Notes: generated by a model from the sequence alone, not told the origin. 64,000 nt of DNA from Alcaligenes faecalis (GCF_009497775.1 NZ_CP031012.1:3313235-3377234), one strand, 5' to 3'; positions 9,379-18,398 are shown, counted from the stretch's first letter. A program made the numbers and translations.

Positions 9379-9987
9379 TCAGCCTTTGTGTTGATGCGCT
9401 AACTTGGCCTCGGCTTGCCGTGCAATTTCTTCAGCCAGCAATTCTTCGGGCGTTTTGTCCTGCAACTTCTTGTTGGGGTTGGGGCAAGCGCCGCGCAGGA
9501 AACCGATGCACTTGATCAGGTGCGAAATTCCCTGCAGGGAAATCAGGGCAAAACCAATCGGGATAATCAATTTGGCAGGCCAGCGAATCAGGCCACCGGA
9601 ATTAGAAGACACTTCCTGGCTCAGGTAGGAGTCCATGAACACCGGCCAGGACAAGGCCATGATGGCAATACAGGCCGGCAACATGAACAGCACCACACAC
9701 GCGGCTTCGATCACAATTTGCTTGCGCTCGGACAGGCGCGAGGCCAGTACGTCCACACGCACATGCTCATTGCGCAAAAAGGTGTAGCCGCCCGTCAGCA
9801 GGAACAAGGCACCAAACAAATACCACTGCACCTCCAGCCAGGCATTGGAGCTGGAATCGAAGAATTTGCGCGCGATGGCGTTATAGGAACTGATTACGAC
9901 AACCAGCAGAACCACCCACATGACCACCCGGCCACATAGCTGATTCAGGCTGTCGATCGCCCTTGATAGTTTGAGTAAAGATTGCAT
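9379..9987 (-). CDS. TRAP transporter small membrane subunit (DctQ type)
   Basis: A 202-residue protein with four predicted membrane helices and the DctQ signature region (SNAWLEVQWYLFGALFLLTGGY near residues 53-74). DctQ packs against the large DctM subunit, encoded immediately downstream. The ATG at 9987 is preferred over the in-frame TTG one codon earlier; a GGGGG stretch lies just upstream. The gene lies between an ABC permease gene and dctM, so membrane parts of two different importer classes are encoded side by side in one transcript. Confidence 0.9.
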   Translation of the reverse strand: MQSLLKLSRAIDSLNQLCGRVVMWVVLLVVVISSYNAIARKFFDSSSNAWLEVQWYLFGALFLLTGGYTFLRNEHVRVDVLASRLSERKQIVIEAACVVLFMLPACIAIMALSWPVFMDSYLSQEVSSNSGGLIRWPAKLIIPIGFALISLQGISHLIKCIGFLRGACPNPNKKLQDKTPEELLAEEIARQAEAKLAHQHKG

Positions 9988-10025
9988 CAATCCCCCAGAT
10001 TTTCTGCGTTGAAGTTAGTGGAAAT

Positions 10026-10787
10026 CTAATGAGACCGAAAACGGGTGGCGCGCTTTTCAACTGCATCCAGCAGGAAATACAACACCAGCCCCATTACGGC
10101 CAGAATGAACAGGGCGGAGAACACCCGCACCGTGTCGAACACCCCTTGGGCGCTCATGATCACAAAGCCCAGACCGCGCTGGGAGGACACAAACTCACCC
10201 ACGATGGCCCCCACCAAAGCCAGGGACAGGGCCACTTTCAGGCCCGCCATGATCGATGGCAGCGCAGAGGGCAGGCGCACTTTGAAAAACAGGGCAACAG
10301 GCCCGCCTTTCAGTACGCGGCCCAGGTCCAGAATGTCGGGCGAGACCGAGCGCAAGCCTTGCACCGTATCCACAATCACGGCAAAGACGGCGATCAGAAA
10401 AGCAATGGCCACCTTGGGCTCGTAGCCTGTACCCATCCAGACCACGAACAGCGGTGCCAGAGCCACTTTGGGAATGCTGTTGAAACCCACAATCAGGGGA
10501 TAGCAAAAACGCTCGAAGAGCGGTGAACCCACTAAAGCGACGGCGATCAGTACGCCGCCTACGGCGGCCAATACAAATCCAGCCAGCGTGATGCCGAGCG
10601 TGTATAACGCTTGACCCATGTACCAACCCAGTTCGCCATACAAATCCTCCAGAATCAGCGAGGGGCGCGGCAAAATCACTTCCCGCACCTGACCCAGCCA
10701 ACAAATTAATTCCCACGCCAACAGCACCACGACGGTAGAGACCACGCCCGCCAACCAGCTGGGCATGGAACGCAAGGCTTTATTCAT
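10026..10787 (-). CDS. ABC transporter permease (SsuC/TauC class)
   Basis: About six membrane helices and the binding-protein-dependent permease (EAA-type) segment near residue 150 place this 253-residue protein with SsuC/TauC/nitrate-type permeases. ATG 10787 is chosen as start. It overlaps the end of the ATPase gene by eight bases, as expected for translational coupling, and excludes a 63-residue non-membranous extension of low plausibility. It works with the ATPase and the NMT1-like binding protein encoded directly upstream. The substrate is probably a small organic acid; picolinate is the contextual guess. Confidence 0.88.
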   Translation of the reverse strand: MNKALRSMPSWLAGVVSTVVVLLAWELICWLGQVREVILPRPSLILEDLYGELGWYMGQALYTLGITLAGFVLAAVGGVLIAVALVGSPLFERFCYPLIVGFNSIPKVALAPLFVVWMGTGYEPKVAIAFLIAVFAVIVDTVQGLRSVSPDILDLGRVLKGGPVALFFKVRLPSALPSIMAGLKVALSLALVGAIVGEFVSSQRGLGFVIMSAQGVFDTVRVFSALFILAVMGLVLYFLLDAVEKRATRFRSH

Positions 10788-11559
10788 GGCTGTCTCCCGC
10801 GCCATCGGCAATACCAAACAATTGACGGATATGAGCGACATGCCGACCGAACTCCGGGGTCTCGCGCAAGGACAGCGGGCGCGGGCGGGGAAAGTCGATC
10901 TTGATCTGCTCCAGAATGCGACCCGGACGGGACGAGAACACCAGCACGGTATCGCCCAGGAAAACGGCTTCGGCAATGCCGTGCGTCACAAACAAGGTGG
11001 TGTTGCCCGTTTTCATCCAGATGCGTTGCAACTCGGCGTTCATGTTGTCGCGTGTCAGCGCATCCAGCGCACCGAAAGGCTCGTCCATCAGCAACAGGCG
11101 CGGATCATCCACCAGGGCGCGGCAGATGGACGCCCGCTGTCGCATGCCGCCGGACAGCTGGCGTGGATAGCTGTCGGCAAACTGGGACAGGCCGGTCAAG
11201 GCCAGCAGCTGGTCCACCTTGTCCAGATAATCAGCCGTGCGCTTGCCGGCAAACTCCAAAGGCAAAAGGATGTTGTCGCGTATGGTGCGCCACTCCAGCA
11301 AGGCATCGCGCTGAAACACCATGCCCACCTGATCGGGCGGGCCGCTGACGGGTTGCTGGTCTACCGTCAAGGAGCCACTGCTGATGTTTTCCAACCCGGC
11401 CACGCAACGCAGGAAGGTACTTTTCCCGCAGCCGCTGGGGCCCAGAATGCTGATGAACTGGCCTGGCTGAATATCGACATTGATGCCATCTAGCGCCAGC
11501 ACATCGCGCGCGCCCTCAAAGCGCTTGCGCACATCTTGAGAAAGAGCCCGCGCCGCCAT
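10780..11559 (-). CDS. ABC transporter ATP-binding protein (SsuB/TauB class)
   Basis: A 259-residue ATPase with Walker A GPSGCGKST near residue 40, signature LSGGMRQR near residue 135 and Walker B LLLMDEPFGALD near residue 155. It belongs to the nitrate/sulfonate/taurine importer group. Its ATG overlaps the stop codon of the binding-protein gene by one base (TAATG), and its own stop overlaps the permease start, so all three components are translationally coupled. Confidence 0.93.
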   Translation of the reverse strand: MAARALSQDVRKRFEGARDVLALDGINVDIQPGQFISILGPSGCGKSTFLRCVAGLENISSGSLTVDQQPVSGPPDQVGMVFQRDALLEWRTIRDNILLPLEFAGKRTADYLDKVDQLLALTGLSQFADSYPRQLSGGMRQRASICRALVDDPRLLLMDEPFGALDALTRDNMNAELQRIWMKTGNTTLFVTHGIAEAVFLGDTVLVFSSRPGRILEQIKIDFPRPRPLSLRETPEFGRHVAHIRQLFGIADGAGDSHE

Positions 11560-12578
11560 TACTTCAGCTCCAGACTGCTCAGGGATTGCGGGGTGACCAC
11601 GCCGGACTGGTAGTAGTCCGTGGCTTTCTGGCCAGCCGGGATCAACTCAACCCGTTCCAGCGTGGCAATGGTCTTGTCCCAATCCGCAGGCTGGTTCACG
11701 CCAATGCTGCCTTGCTCGACAGCCGGGCCGAAGTAGGTTTTAAGAATGTTCAGCTGGTCCAGCAAAATGGCCTTGTCCAGACGTGCATTGGGGCGTTGCG
11801 CCACAATCGCATCCACCGCCTCTTGCTCGTGGCCGTTGTAAATGTAGTTCCAGGACTTGGCCACCACGTTGGAAAAGGTCGTCAGCTCCTGCCCCCGGCT
11901 GGCCAGTTTGGCTTCGCTGGTGAACAGGCCAAAGCTGACCATATCCAGACCATGCTGGGCGAAAGGAATCGCATTGGAGGCGCGCTGACGCGACACCGAA
12001 GCCAGCACAAAAGGAATGGTGGAGATCACCGCATCAGCCCGGCCCACCGCATAGGTAGCGGCCTTGCCTGCGGCATCCACGCTAAGCAGATCCACATCGC
12101 TGCGGCGCAATTCGCCCGCCGCCAGGAAGGCATCCACAAAAGGCGCTTCCAGAGAACCGGCGGTATAGGCGATCTTGAGTCCCTTCAAACCCTCCGGCCC
12201 GCTAATGCCCGAATCCTTGGGCACCAGCACGCCGATATCGCTAGTCGTGGCAAAGGTAGCCAGCCCTTTGACCGGCAAGCCCTTGCTGCGCGCAATCACC
12301 ATGGAGGCCAGCGCCGCCTGACCCACATCAAAGCGGTCACTGCCACCCACGATCTGCACGGCCGTAACAGAACCGTTGCCATCTTCCAGCCGTACATCCA
12401 GGCCAGCCTGCTTGAACCAGCCCTTTTCCACGGCCAGATGAAACGGTGCATGGACGGCCCAAGGGGTCCAGTCCAGCTTTACATTCAAGGGCCCCGCTGC
12501 CGCCCCCCAGGTGCTCAACAAGAAGGTGGCCCCGATTGCGAGGCGCACACGTCCCCCCAAAGCTTTACGCTCCGTCAT
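11559..12578 (-). CDS. ABC transporter substrate-binding protein (NMT1/THI5-like)
   Basis: A 339-residue exported protein with an N-terminal signal peptide (cleavage probably after TWGAAAG) and the NMT1/SsuA-type opening LKVxLDWTPWAVHAPFHLA. This family binds small nitrogen- or sulfur-containing organic compounds such as pyrimidines, sulfonates and aromatic acids. It lies 44 bases downstream of the picA small subunit gene and is coupled to the ATPase gene. The operon position makes picolinate or 6-hydroxypicolinate a candidate ligand; this is inference. Confidence 0.88.
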   Translation of the reverse strand: MTERKALGGRVRLAIGATFLLSTWGAAAGPLNVKLDWTPWAVHAPFHLAVEKGWFKQAGLDVRLEDGNGSVTAVQIVGGSDRFDVGQAALASMVIARSKGLPVKGLATFATTSDIGVLVPKDSGISGPEGLKGLKIAYTAGSLEAPFVDAFLAAGELRRSDVDLLSVDAAGKAATYAVGRADAVISTIPFVLASVSRQRASNAIPFAQHGLDMVSFGLFTSEAKLASRGQELTTFSNVVAKSWNYIYNGHEQEAVDAIVAQRPNARLDKAILLDQLNILKTYFGPAVEQGSIGVNQPADWDKTIATLERVELIPAGQKATDYYQSGVVTPQSLSSLELK

Positions 12579-12622
12579 CTCCTTACCCCCGTTATATTTA
12601 TCGTCTTGCGTCGTCTATGCGC

Positions 12623-13810
12623 TTATGAGCGCCGGAAAAGTCCCTTGAAGCGGTCCCACAAAATGCTGAAGAACATCTTGACCGGATTGAACTCGGCCAC
12701 CACCGGCTCTTCACCTTCGGCCAGCGGTTTTTCCAGGCGCAGGTTCACGTTCTTGCCGAACTCCGCAATCATGCGGCGCACGAAATCCTGAACCAGCCCG
12801 GAGCGCGAAAACTGCGCCAGCGGCCCTTGCAGCGAATACACCAGTTCCACTTCCACGCGGCTGCGCTCTTTGCCATCCGGATTGACCTGAAAGCTGACAT
12901 CACCACGAGCACGCGACTGGCTCAAGGAGTCCACACCCTCGCCGCGCAGCACAGCGGCACGGCGTTCGTTGTCTTCCTCCAGCGTGGCATTGCCCTTGAA
13001 GGCAGCCGACATGGGGCCAAACTTGATGGCAATCTTGCCCTGTACCGTGGCCCCCTCCTGGGACTCGATAATCGCGCCGGGCAGACAGCCCGCCACTTTG
13101 GGCAGATCCTTCATGAAAGCCCAAACCTGATCGGCCGGGAAACGGGCATCAAAACCACCTTGAATGGCCTGACCCTTGCCCTTGTCAGCACTACCGGACG
13201 CGGCGGGCGCAGCAGCCGCCACCGGAGCGGGAGCCTGCACTTCTTCCTGTACAGCTTCAAAAGTCGTAAAGCCGTTCTGGTTCCAGTCTTGCTGCACGTT
13301 CTGCACCACAGCGGCGCGCAAGGCTTCCACCTGGGCGTCGGGCTGATCGCGCAGGGCTTGCAGCACGGACAGAATGGCAGCCGTAATACCTTGATAGCCG
13401 GTGCAGCGGCAAATATTGCCGGACAGTTCAATGCGCACACGGGCCTCGTCCGCGTCGGGCAAACGCAGCACAATATCGCGGCTGGTGGCCAACATGCCGG
13501 GCGTACAGAAGCCGCATTGCAAAGCATGTTTTTCCGAAAAAGCAGTACGCAGACGGCTCATGATCGGGTCGTCGTCGTAACCCTCTACGGTGGTGACTTC
13601 GTGACCATCGCAAGCACCGGCAAAGGTAATGCAGGAGCGCACCGGACGACCGTCCACCAGCACCGTGCATGCGCCACACACACCGTGCTCACAGCTCAGG
13701 TTGGTGCCGGTCAAACGGCTTTTCTCGCGGATGAAATCACCCAGGTGGGTGCGCGACTCGGCCTCGTGCTTTTGCTGGCGACCGTTAACTTGAATCGAGA
13801 TTTCTGCCAT
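12623..13810 (-). CDS. picA3: picolinate dehydrogenase [2Fe-2S] subunit fused to a CoxG-like domain
   Basis: Residues 1-160 are a typical molybdenum-hydroxylase small subunit. They carry a plant-type [2Fe-2S] site (CEHGVCGAC plus a later Cys) and a second cluster with CGFCTPGM and the closing CRCTGY. After a Pro/Ala-rich linker (about residues 185-205) comes a second domain of about 150 residues resembling CoxG (SRPBCC fold; FPADQVWAFMKDLPKVAGCLPG). CoxG is normally a separate protein that anchors CO dehydrogenase to the membrane. The C-terminal tail is basic and hydrophobic (FNPVKMFFSILWDRFKGLFRR), fitting membrane association. The gene follows the medium-subunit gene by three bases. The picA numbering follows gene order in the published cluster and may differ from the authors' subunit naming. 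Confidence 0.9.
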   Translation of the reverse strand: MAEISIQVNGRQQKHEAESRTHLGDFIREKSRLTGTNLSCEHGVCGACTVLVDGRPVRSCITFAGACDGHEVTTVEGYDDDPIMSRLRTAFSEKHALQCGFCTPGMLATSRDIVLRLPDADEARVRIELSGNICRCTGYQGITAAILSVLQALRDQPDAQVEALRAAVVQNVQQDWNQNGFTTFEAVQEEVQAPAPVAAAAPAASGSADKGKGQAIQGGFDARFPADQVWAFMKDLPKVAGCLPGAIIESQEGATVQGKIAIKFGPMSAAFKGNATLEEDNERRAAVLRGEGVDSLSQSRARGDVSFQVNPDGKERSRVEVELVYSLQGPLAQFSRSGLVQDFVRRMIAEFGKNVNLRLEKPLAEGEEPVVAEFNPVKMFFSILWDRFKGLFRRS

Positions 13811-13813
13811 GTC

Positions 13814-14650
13814 TTAACCTTTCACGCCCAGCGCTTGCTTCAGGCTGCGCTCTACTACCGTACGGAACAGCACCTGATGGGCTTCGTCCCGTTGTGCCAG
13901 ATACGGCTGCAGGGCCGCTTCAATCGTGTCCCCTTCCAGGACGGCAGCCCCTTGTGCGGCCACTTTCACAGCCAGCTCGGGCAAGGAGCGCGGGGCGCCT
14001 TCCATGGCACCAATCACTACGCGCGCCGTGCGGGTGGCCGGATCGAAATAGCAGGCACAACTGGCATCGGCAAACTCGCCCACTTTACGGGTGAACTTGT
14101 AGTAACCCCAACGGGCTGAGCCGGACACTTCTGGCACGTCTACGGACTCGATAAACTCACCGGCTTCCAGCACCGTGGTGTAGGCGGCCAACATGAATTC
14201 GCTCATGGGAACGCTGCGGCTACCCTGGGTTCCACGCACATTGATGCGTGCGCCCAAAGCGGCACAGGTCAGCACCCAATCCGCGGCCGGGTCCGCATGG
14301 GCCAGGCTGCCACCCAGAGTGCCGCGATTGCGCACACCCCGGTAAGCGATGCGGCCTGCCACTTTCTGCATCATGTGACCGCGCAGCAGTTCGTGAATGC
14401 CGTCTTCAATCTGGGCGTGAGTCACGGCTGCACCGATACGCACCTGCCCTTTAAGGGCTGATGCCTGACGCAGTTCGGGCACTGCCGACACGTCCAGCAC
14501 ACGGCCTGGACGTACCAGACGCAGATTCAACATGGGGCCCAGGGACTGGCTACCGCCCATCAAGCGCAGCGCTGAAGGGTCGCTGCCATAGGCATCCTGG
14601 ATCTGTTTCAGGCTCTGGGCCTGTTCGTATTCAAACTTGGCGGCCTTCAT
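13814..14650 (-). CDS. picA2: picolinate dehydrogenase FAD-binding (medium) subunit
   Basis: A 278-residue CoxM-type flavoprotein. The FAD-binding motif LRLMGGSQSLGPMLN lies near residue 28, and the second motif NRGTLGGSLAHADPAADW near residue 107. It passes electrons from the molybdenum site through the iron-sulfur subunit to an acceptor. Its ATG overlaps the stop of the large-subunit gene by four bases (ATGA) and the small-subunit gene follows at once, so the three subunits are co-translated. In the proposed pathway the complex turns picolinate into 6-hydroxypicolinate with water as oxygen source. Confidence 0.92.
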   Translation of the reverse strand: MKAAKFEYEQAQSLKQIQDAYGSDPSALRLMGGSQSLGPMLNLRLVRPGRVLDVSAVPELRQASALKGQVRIGAAVTHAQIEDGIHELLRGHMMQKVAGRIAYRGVRNRGTLGGSLAHADPAADWVLTCAALGARINVRGTQGSRSVPMSEFMLAAYTTVLEAGEFIESVDVPEVSGSARWGYYKFTRKVGEFADASCACYFDPATRTARVVIGAMEGAPRSLPELAVKVAAQGAAVLEGDTIEAALQPYLAQRDEAHQVLFRTVVERSLKQALGVKG

Positions 14651-17049
14651 GCCTGAACCTCCGACACGGGCTGTTTATCTTGCTGATTGGCGGGCTGTGC
14701 TGCGGCGCGAATCGCGCTTAGCAGTCGATGCGGTGTCACGGGCGTGTGCGAGACCTGTGCCCCCGTGGAGCGCAAGGCATTATTGATGGCCGACATGATG
14801 GCGGCGGGAGGTGCAATCGCCCCACCCTCACCCATACCCTTGGCACCGAACTCGGTATTGGGCGAGGGGCTTTCCATGTGTTCGATATGAATATTAGGCA
14901 CTTCGCAGGCACCGGGCATGACGTAGTCTGCCAAGGTGGAGGCCAGCGGCTGACCAAACTCGTCGTACGGCATTTCTTCGTACAAAGCGGTGCCAATCCC
15001 CTGGGCAACGCCACCAATAGTCTGGCCTTCCACAATCATGGGGTTGATCATGACGCCGCAGTCTTCCACCACCACGTACTTGAGCACTTCCACACCGCCG
15101 GTGCGCGGATCAACCGCCACCACCACGGCATTGCTGGCGTAGGTGAAGCTGCCAGTATCGACTTTGGGCTTGTAGCCTACGGACAGTTCCAGACCTTGCG
15201 GGTCCACGTCCTCAGGCAAATGCTGCGGGTTGATGTACCAGGCATCGGCCACTTGGGCGATGCTGACCTGACGGTCACCGGCACTGAACATATCGCCTTG
15301 ATGCTGCATGTTGTCCACATCGGTTTTCAGCATATGCGCGGCAATCTTGCGCACGCGCGGCAGCAGCTCTTTACAGGCTTTGGACACTGCACCACCGGAC
15401 ATCACCAAGGAGCGCGAGGCGTACGTGCCAGTAGAGAATGGAGTACGGCCGGTATCACCGTGCACCACTTTGATCTTGGCCACGGGAATACCCAGAATCT
15501 CGCTGGCGATCTGGGCAAAAGACGTTTCCATACCCTGACCGTGCGAGTGCACACCCACGCGCACTTCCAAACCGCCGTCCGGAGTCATGCGTACAAAAGC
15601 CTGGTCGAAACCGGGAATCACCGCCGTACCCCAGCTGGCAAACACGGACGTGCCGTGTGCAGACTGCTCGGTATAAGAAGCCACACCCAGACCAATCAAG
15701 CGGCCATCAGCCTCACCCTTGGCCTGACGGGCCAGGACAGCATCCACATCCACAGCTGCCAAGGCGCGGCGCAGGCTTTCTGGATAATCGCCCGAGTCGT
15801 AATGCTTGTTGGCCACGTTGACGTAAGGCATTTGCTCGCCTTTCACCAGGTTCATCAGGCGAATTTCCCAGGAGGATTTGCCGACCGCCAAAGCGATCTG
15901 GTCCATCATCTGTTCAATAGCCAGACAGACACCCGTACGGGCCACGCCACGGTATGGCATGAAACCAGGTTTGTTGGTGCCCACACCACGCGTGCGGCAA
16001 CGATAACCACAGAAATCGTAAGGACCGGGCAAGTTACCCAAGGCCTGGCCTACTTCCAGCCCCACGGTAAAGGGCCAAACAGAGTACGCGCCGCCATCAA
16101 TATCAATTTCAGCGTCCAGCGCCAGCAGGCGGCCTTCATTGCTGATGTGTGCTTTCAGGCGGTATTGGTGTTCACGGGTATTCGCGCCCGCAATCAAGTG
16201 CTCGCGACGGTCTTCCATGAAGCGGAATGGCTTGCGGAAAGTCTTGGCCAACCAGGCCACGCACAGCTCTTCTTGATGCAGCACGCATTTATAACCAAAG
16301 GCGCCACCCACATCGGGGGAAATCACACGCACCTGCGCCTGATCCATGCCCAGAAACTGGGCAATGCCGGTACGGTGCATGTGCGGGATCTGGCTTCCGC
16401 AATACACCACCAACTGATCGGCCTGGAAATCCCAGTAGGCCAGAACAGCCTTGCCTTCCATCGGCAACATGCATTGACGCGACAGGCTGACGGAATGCTC
16501 GATCACGCGGTCGGCACGGGCGGCGTGCTCTTCAAAAGCCACGTCCGAGCGCAGTGTCACAAACTCATTGTTCTGCCAGCCTTCATGCAACAGATCACTC
16601 TGTGCGGCCAGCGAGGCCTGCACACTGCCATAGACCGGCAGTTCGTCATACAAGGCTTCAATCTCTTCCAGAACGTCCTCGGCCACGGCGCGGCTTTCGC
16701 CAAAGGCCAGAGCCACCGGCTCGCCCACATAACGCACACTACCCGAGGCCAGCGGCGGCATGCTGGAGGCCTGATAACTGGGCAAGGTGGACGCGGCGTA
16801 AATATCCAGACAGTCCGGCATATCGGCGCGGGTAATAACCTGCGCGCGTGCGCTGTCTTCAATATTGATCTGACGAATACGGGCATGCGCCATAGGGCTG
16901 CGCAGGAAGGCGACTTCCTGCAGCCCTGGCATGGTCATGTTTCCGATGAAGTTGCCCTGGCCATTGAGATGGCGCGCATCCTCCTTGCGGAGAATACGCG
17001 CACCCACTCCTTGGCCACCCAGGCTTGACGGGTGACTGTGCTGACTCAT
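14647..17049 (-). CDS. picA1: picolinate dehydrogenase molybdopterin (large) subunit
   Basis: An 800-residue xanthine-dehydrogenase-family large subunit. Visible hallmarks are GGAFGYK near residue 242 (molybdopterin contact), VGVHSHGQGMET near residue 495 and GAKGMGEGGAIAPPA near residue 757, which holds the expected catalytic Glu. The active-site loop reads PYRGVARTG and lacks the AYRCSFR loop of true CO dehydrogenase, so an aromatic N-heterocycle hydroxylase is more likely than CO oxidation. The gene follows the TRAP binding-protein gene and is coupled to the FAD subunit. Function as picolinate 6-hydroxylase rests on the match of the whole cluster to A. faecalis JQ135. Confidence 0.92.
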   Translation of the reverse strand: MSQHSHPSSLGGQGVGARILRKEDARHLNGQGNFIGNMTMPGLQEVAFLRSPMAHARIRQINIEDSARAQVITRADMPDCLDIYAASTLPSYQASSMPPLASGSVRYVGEPVALAFGESRAVAEDVLEEIEALYDELPVYGSVQASLAAQSDLLHEGWQNNEFVTLRSDVAFEEHAARADRVIEHSVSLSRQCMLPMEGKAVLAYWDFQADQLVVYCGSQIPHMHRTGIAQFLGMDQAQVRVISPDVGGAFGYKCVLHQEELCVAWLAKTFRKPFRFMEDRREHLIAGANTREHQYRLKAHISNEGRLLALDAEIDIDGGAYSVWPFTVGLEVGQALGNLPGPYDFCGYRCRTRGVGTNKPGFMPYRGVARTGVCLAIEQMMDQIALAVGKSSWEIRLMNLVKGEQMPYVNVANKHYDSGDYPESLRRALAAVDVDAVLARQAKGEADGRLIGLGVASYTEQSAHGTSVFASWGTAVIPGFDQAFVRMTPDGGLEVRVGVHSHGQGMETSFAQIASEILGIPVAKIKVVHGDTGRTPFSTGTYASRSLVMSGGAVSKACKELLPRVRKIAAHMLKTDVDNMQHQGDMFSAGDRQVSIAQVADAWYINPQHLPEDVDPQGLELSVGYKPKVDTGSFTYASNAVVVAVDPRTGGVEVLKYVVVEDCGVMINPMIVEGQTIGGVAQGIGTALYEEMPYDEFGQPLASTLADYVMPGACEVPNIHIEHMESPSPNTEFGAKGMGEGGAIAPPAAIMSAINNALRSTGAQVSHTPVTPHRLLSAIRAAAQPANQQDKQPVSEVQA

Positions 17050-17073
17050 TTCACTACCTTAAGAATGTGCTGC

Positions 17074-18171
17074 TTAACTGCGCTTGCCCAACTCGCTGAA
17101 GGTGAAGTTGTCCAGGGCGCTTTCGGCCACCCGGAACCAACTGGCTTCCTGTTCCTGGAAGGCCTTCCAGCTTGGATAGATCTTGGCAAAATCGGCGTTG
17201 CTGTCCGACAGTTCCTTCCACAGTTCCTGGGACTTGTCGTAGGCGGCCTTCATGACGTCCTTGGGGAAGTAGCGCAGCTTGGCACCTTCAGCCACCAGCT
17301 TGCGCAGGGCGCCGGGGTTCAAGGCATCGTACTTGGCCAGGCTGAGCATGGTCTGCTCGTTACAGGCCGTCTCGAATGCTGCCTTGAAGTTGGCAGGCAA
17401 GGCTTCCCAGGCATCTTTATTGACCATGGTGGTCAGGGACGCACTACCCTCGAACCAGCCGGGGGAGTAGTAGAAGGGAGCGACTTTGTTCAAGCCCAGT
17501 TTTTCGTCGTCGTAGGGGCCAATCCACTCGGCCGCATCAATCGTGCCTTTTTCCAGCGAGGAGTAAATGTCGCTAGGTGGAATCTGCTGAGGCACCGCGC
17601 CCAGTTTGGACAACACCATACCGCCGATACCGCCGATACGCATTTTCAGGCCTTGCAGGCTATCCAGGTCCTTGATTTCCTTGCGGAACCAACCACCCAT
17701 TTGCACGCCCACGTTACCAGCCACAAAGTTCACGATGTTGTACTGGCTGTACATTTCGCGCAGCAATTTCAGGCCGCCACCGAAGTGAACCCAGGAATTG
17801 TGCTGGCGGGCGTTCATACCAAAGGACAAGCCAGTATCAAAGGTTACGGCGGTGTTCTTGCCCACAAACGCGGTACTGAGCACGTGGTTGCACTCGACCG
17901 TGCCGTTGCTGATGGCATCCATATTCTGAGCGTAAGGCACCAGTTCGCCACCGGGGAAAGCGCGGATTTCAAACTTGCCTTCGGTCAGCTCGCTGACACG
18001 TTTGCACAGCGCTTCGGCCGAACCGTAAATGGTGTCCAGGCTTTTGGGCCAGCCGGTGGACATACGCCAGCGTACGGTGGGGCTGTTTTGTGCAATTGCA
18101 GGGGCGGCTACTGCTGCCAAACCTGCACCAGCGACCGTTGCCGATTTCAGCAGAAAACTACGACGCTCCAT
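17074..18171 (-). CDS. picT1: TRAP transporter substrate-binding protein (DctP type), first gene of the leftward operon
   Basis: A 365-residue protein with a Tat-type signal (ERRSFLLKS followed by an Ala-rich segment and AIAQ) and the DctP fold (WRMSTGWPKSLDTIYGSAEALCKRV). Tat export suggests folding before secretion, common in TRAP proteins of the mannitol/chloroaromatic-acid type. ATG 18171 with AGAGG six bases upstream is preferred over the GTG one codon earlier. Its membrane partners DctQ and DctM are encoded about 7 kb downstream in the same operon. It is the first gene transcribed away from picB1. The symbol picT1 is inferred from the literature name of the operon that diverges from picB. 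Confidence 0.85.
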   Translation of the reverse strand: MERRSFLLKSATVAGAGLAAVAAPAIAQNSPTVRWRMSTGWPKSLDTIYGSAEALCKRVSELTEGKFEIRAFPGGELVPYAQNMDAISNGTVECNHVLSTAFVGKNTAVTFDTGLSFGMNARQHNSWVHFGGGLKLLREMYSQYNIVNFVAGNVGVQMGGWFRKEIKDLDSLQGLKMRIGGIGGMVLSKLGAVPQQIPPSDIYSSLEKGTIDAAEWIGPYDDEKLGLNKVAPFYYSPGWFEGSASLTTMVNKDAWEALPANFKAAFETACNEQTMLSLAKYDALNPGALRKLVAEGAKLRYFPKDVMKAAYDKSQELWKELSDSNADFAKIYPSWKAFQEQEASWFRVAESALDNFTFSELGKRS

Positions 18172-18362
18172 CACTCACCTCTTTGTATTTTTTAATGTAT
18201 TTACACCCCTTGCTCGATAGGGGCCTGGGTAGCTGCCCGCCAGTCTGGTCTCGGGCCCGGACAGTAGCTGTCTGAACCTTGCCAAACCGTCCCCCCCGAG
18301 GGGCCAGACGGACGTTCCAAGCGGTGTCACTGCCCTGTGAAATTCACATTCACCGCTTCGAT
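18172..18362 (-). promoter_or_regulatory. structured 5' leader of the picT1 operon
   Basis: The roughly 190 bases between the predicted transcription start (about 18363) and the picT1 ATG contain several nested inverted repeats. These are AAGCGGTG (18319-18326) with CACCGCTT (18351-18358) enclosing TGTGAA/TTCACA; GTCTGG (18243-18248) with CCAGAC (18304-18309) enclosing TCGGG/CCCGA and GACAG/CTGTC; and CCCC/GGGG (18206-18223) near the ribosome-binding site. No known riboswitch was recognised. Role unknown; RNA stability or regulation is possible. Confidence 0.5.
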
Positions 18363-18367
18363 AATAG

Positions 18368-18398
18368 TAAGTGTGCTGATTAATTAATTTTTGGTCAA
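18368..18398 (-). promoter_or_regulatory. picT1 operon promoter with PicR operator
   Basis: On the minus strand TTGACC (18393-18398) and CACACT (18370-18375) are separated by 17 bases. The -10 lies inside TCAGCACACTTA (18368-18379), which fits the published PicR operator form TCAG-N4-CTNN. PicR bound here would block RNA polymerase. The promoter call is an inference; the operator string is directly visible. Confidence 0.7.

Noticed and set aside
12623..17049. Carbon monoxide dehydrogenase (CoxLMS)
   Set aside because: The large subunit lacks the AYRCSFR active-site loop (it has PYRGVARTG), and all neighbours point to pyridine hydroxylation.
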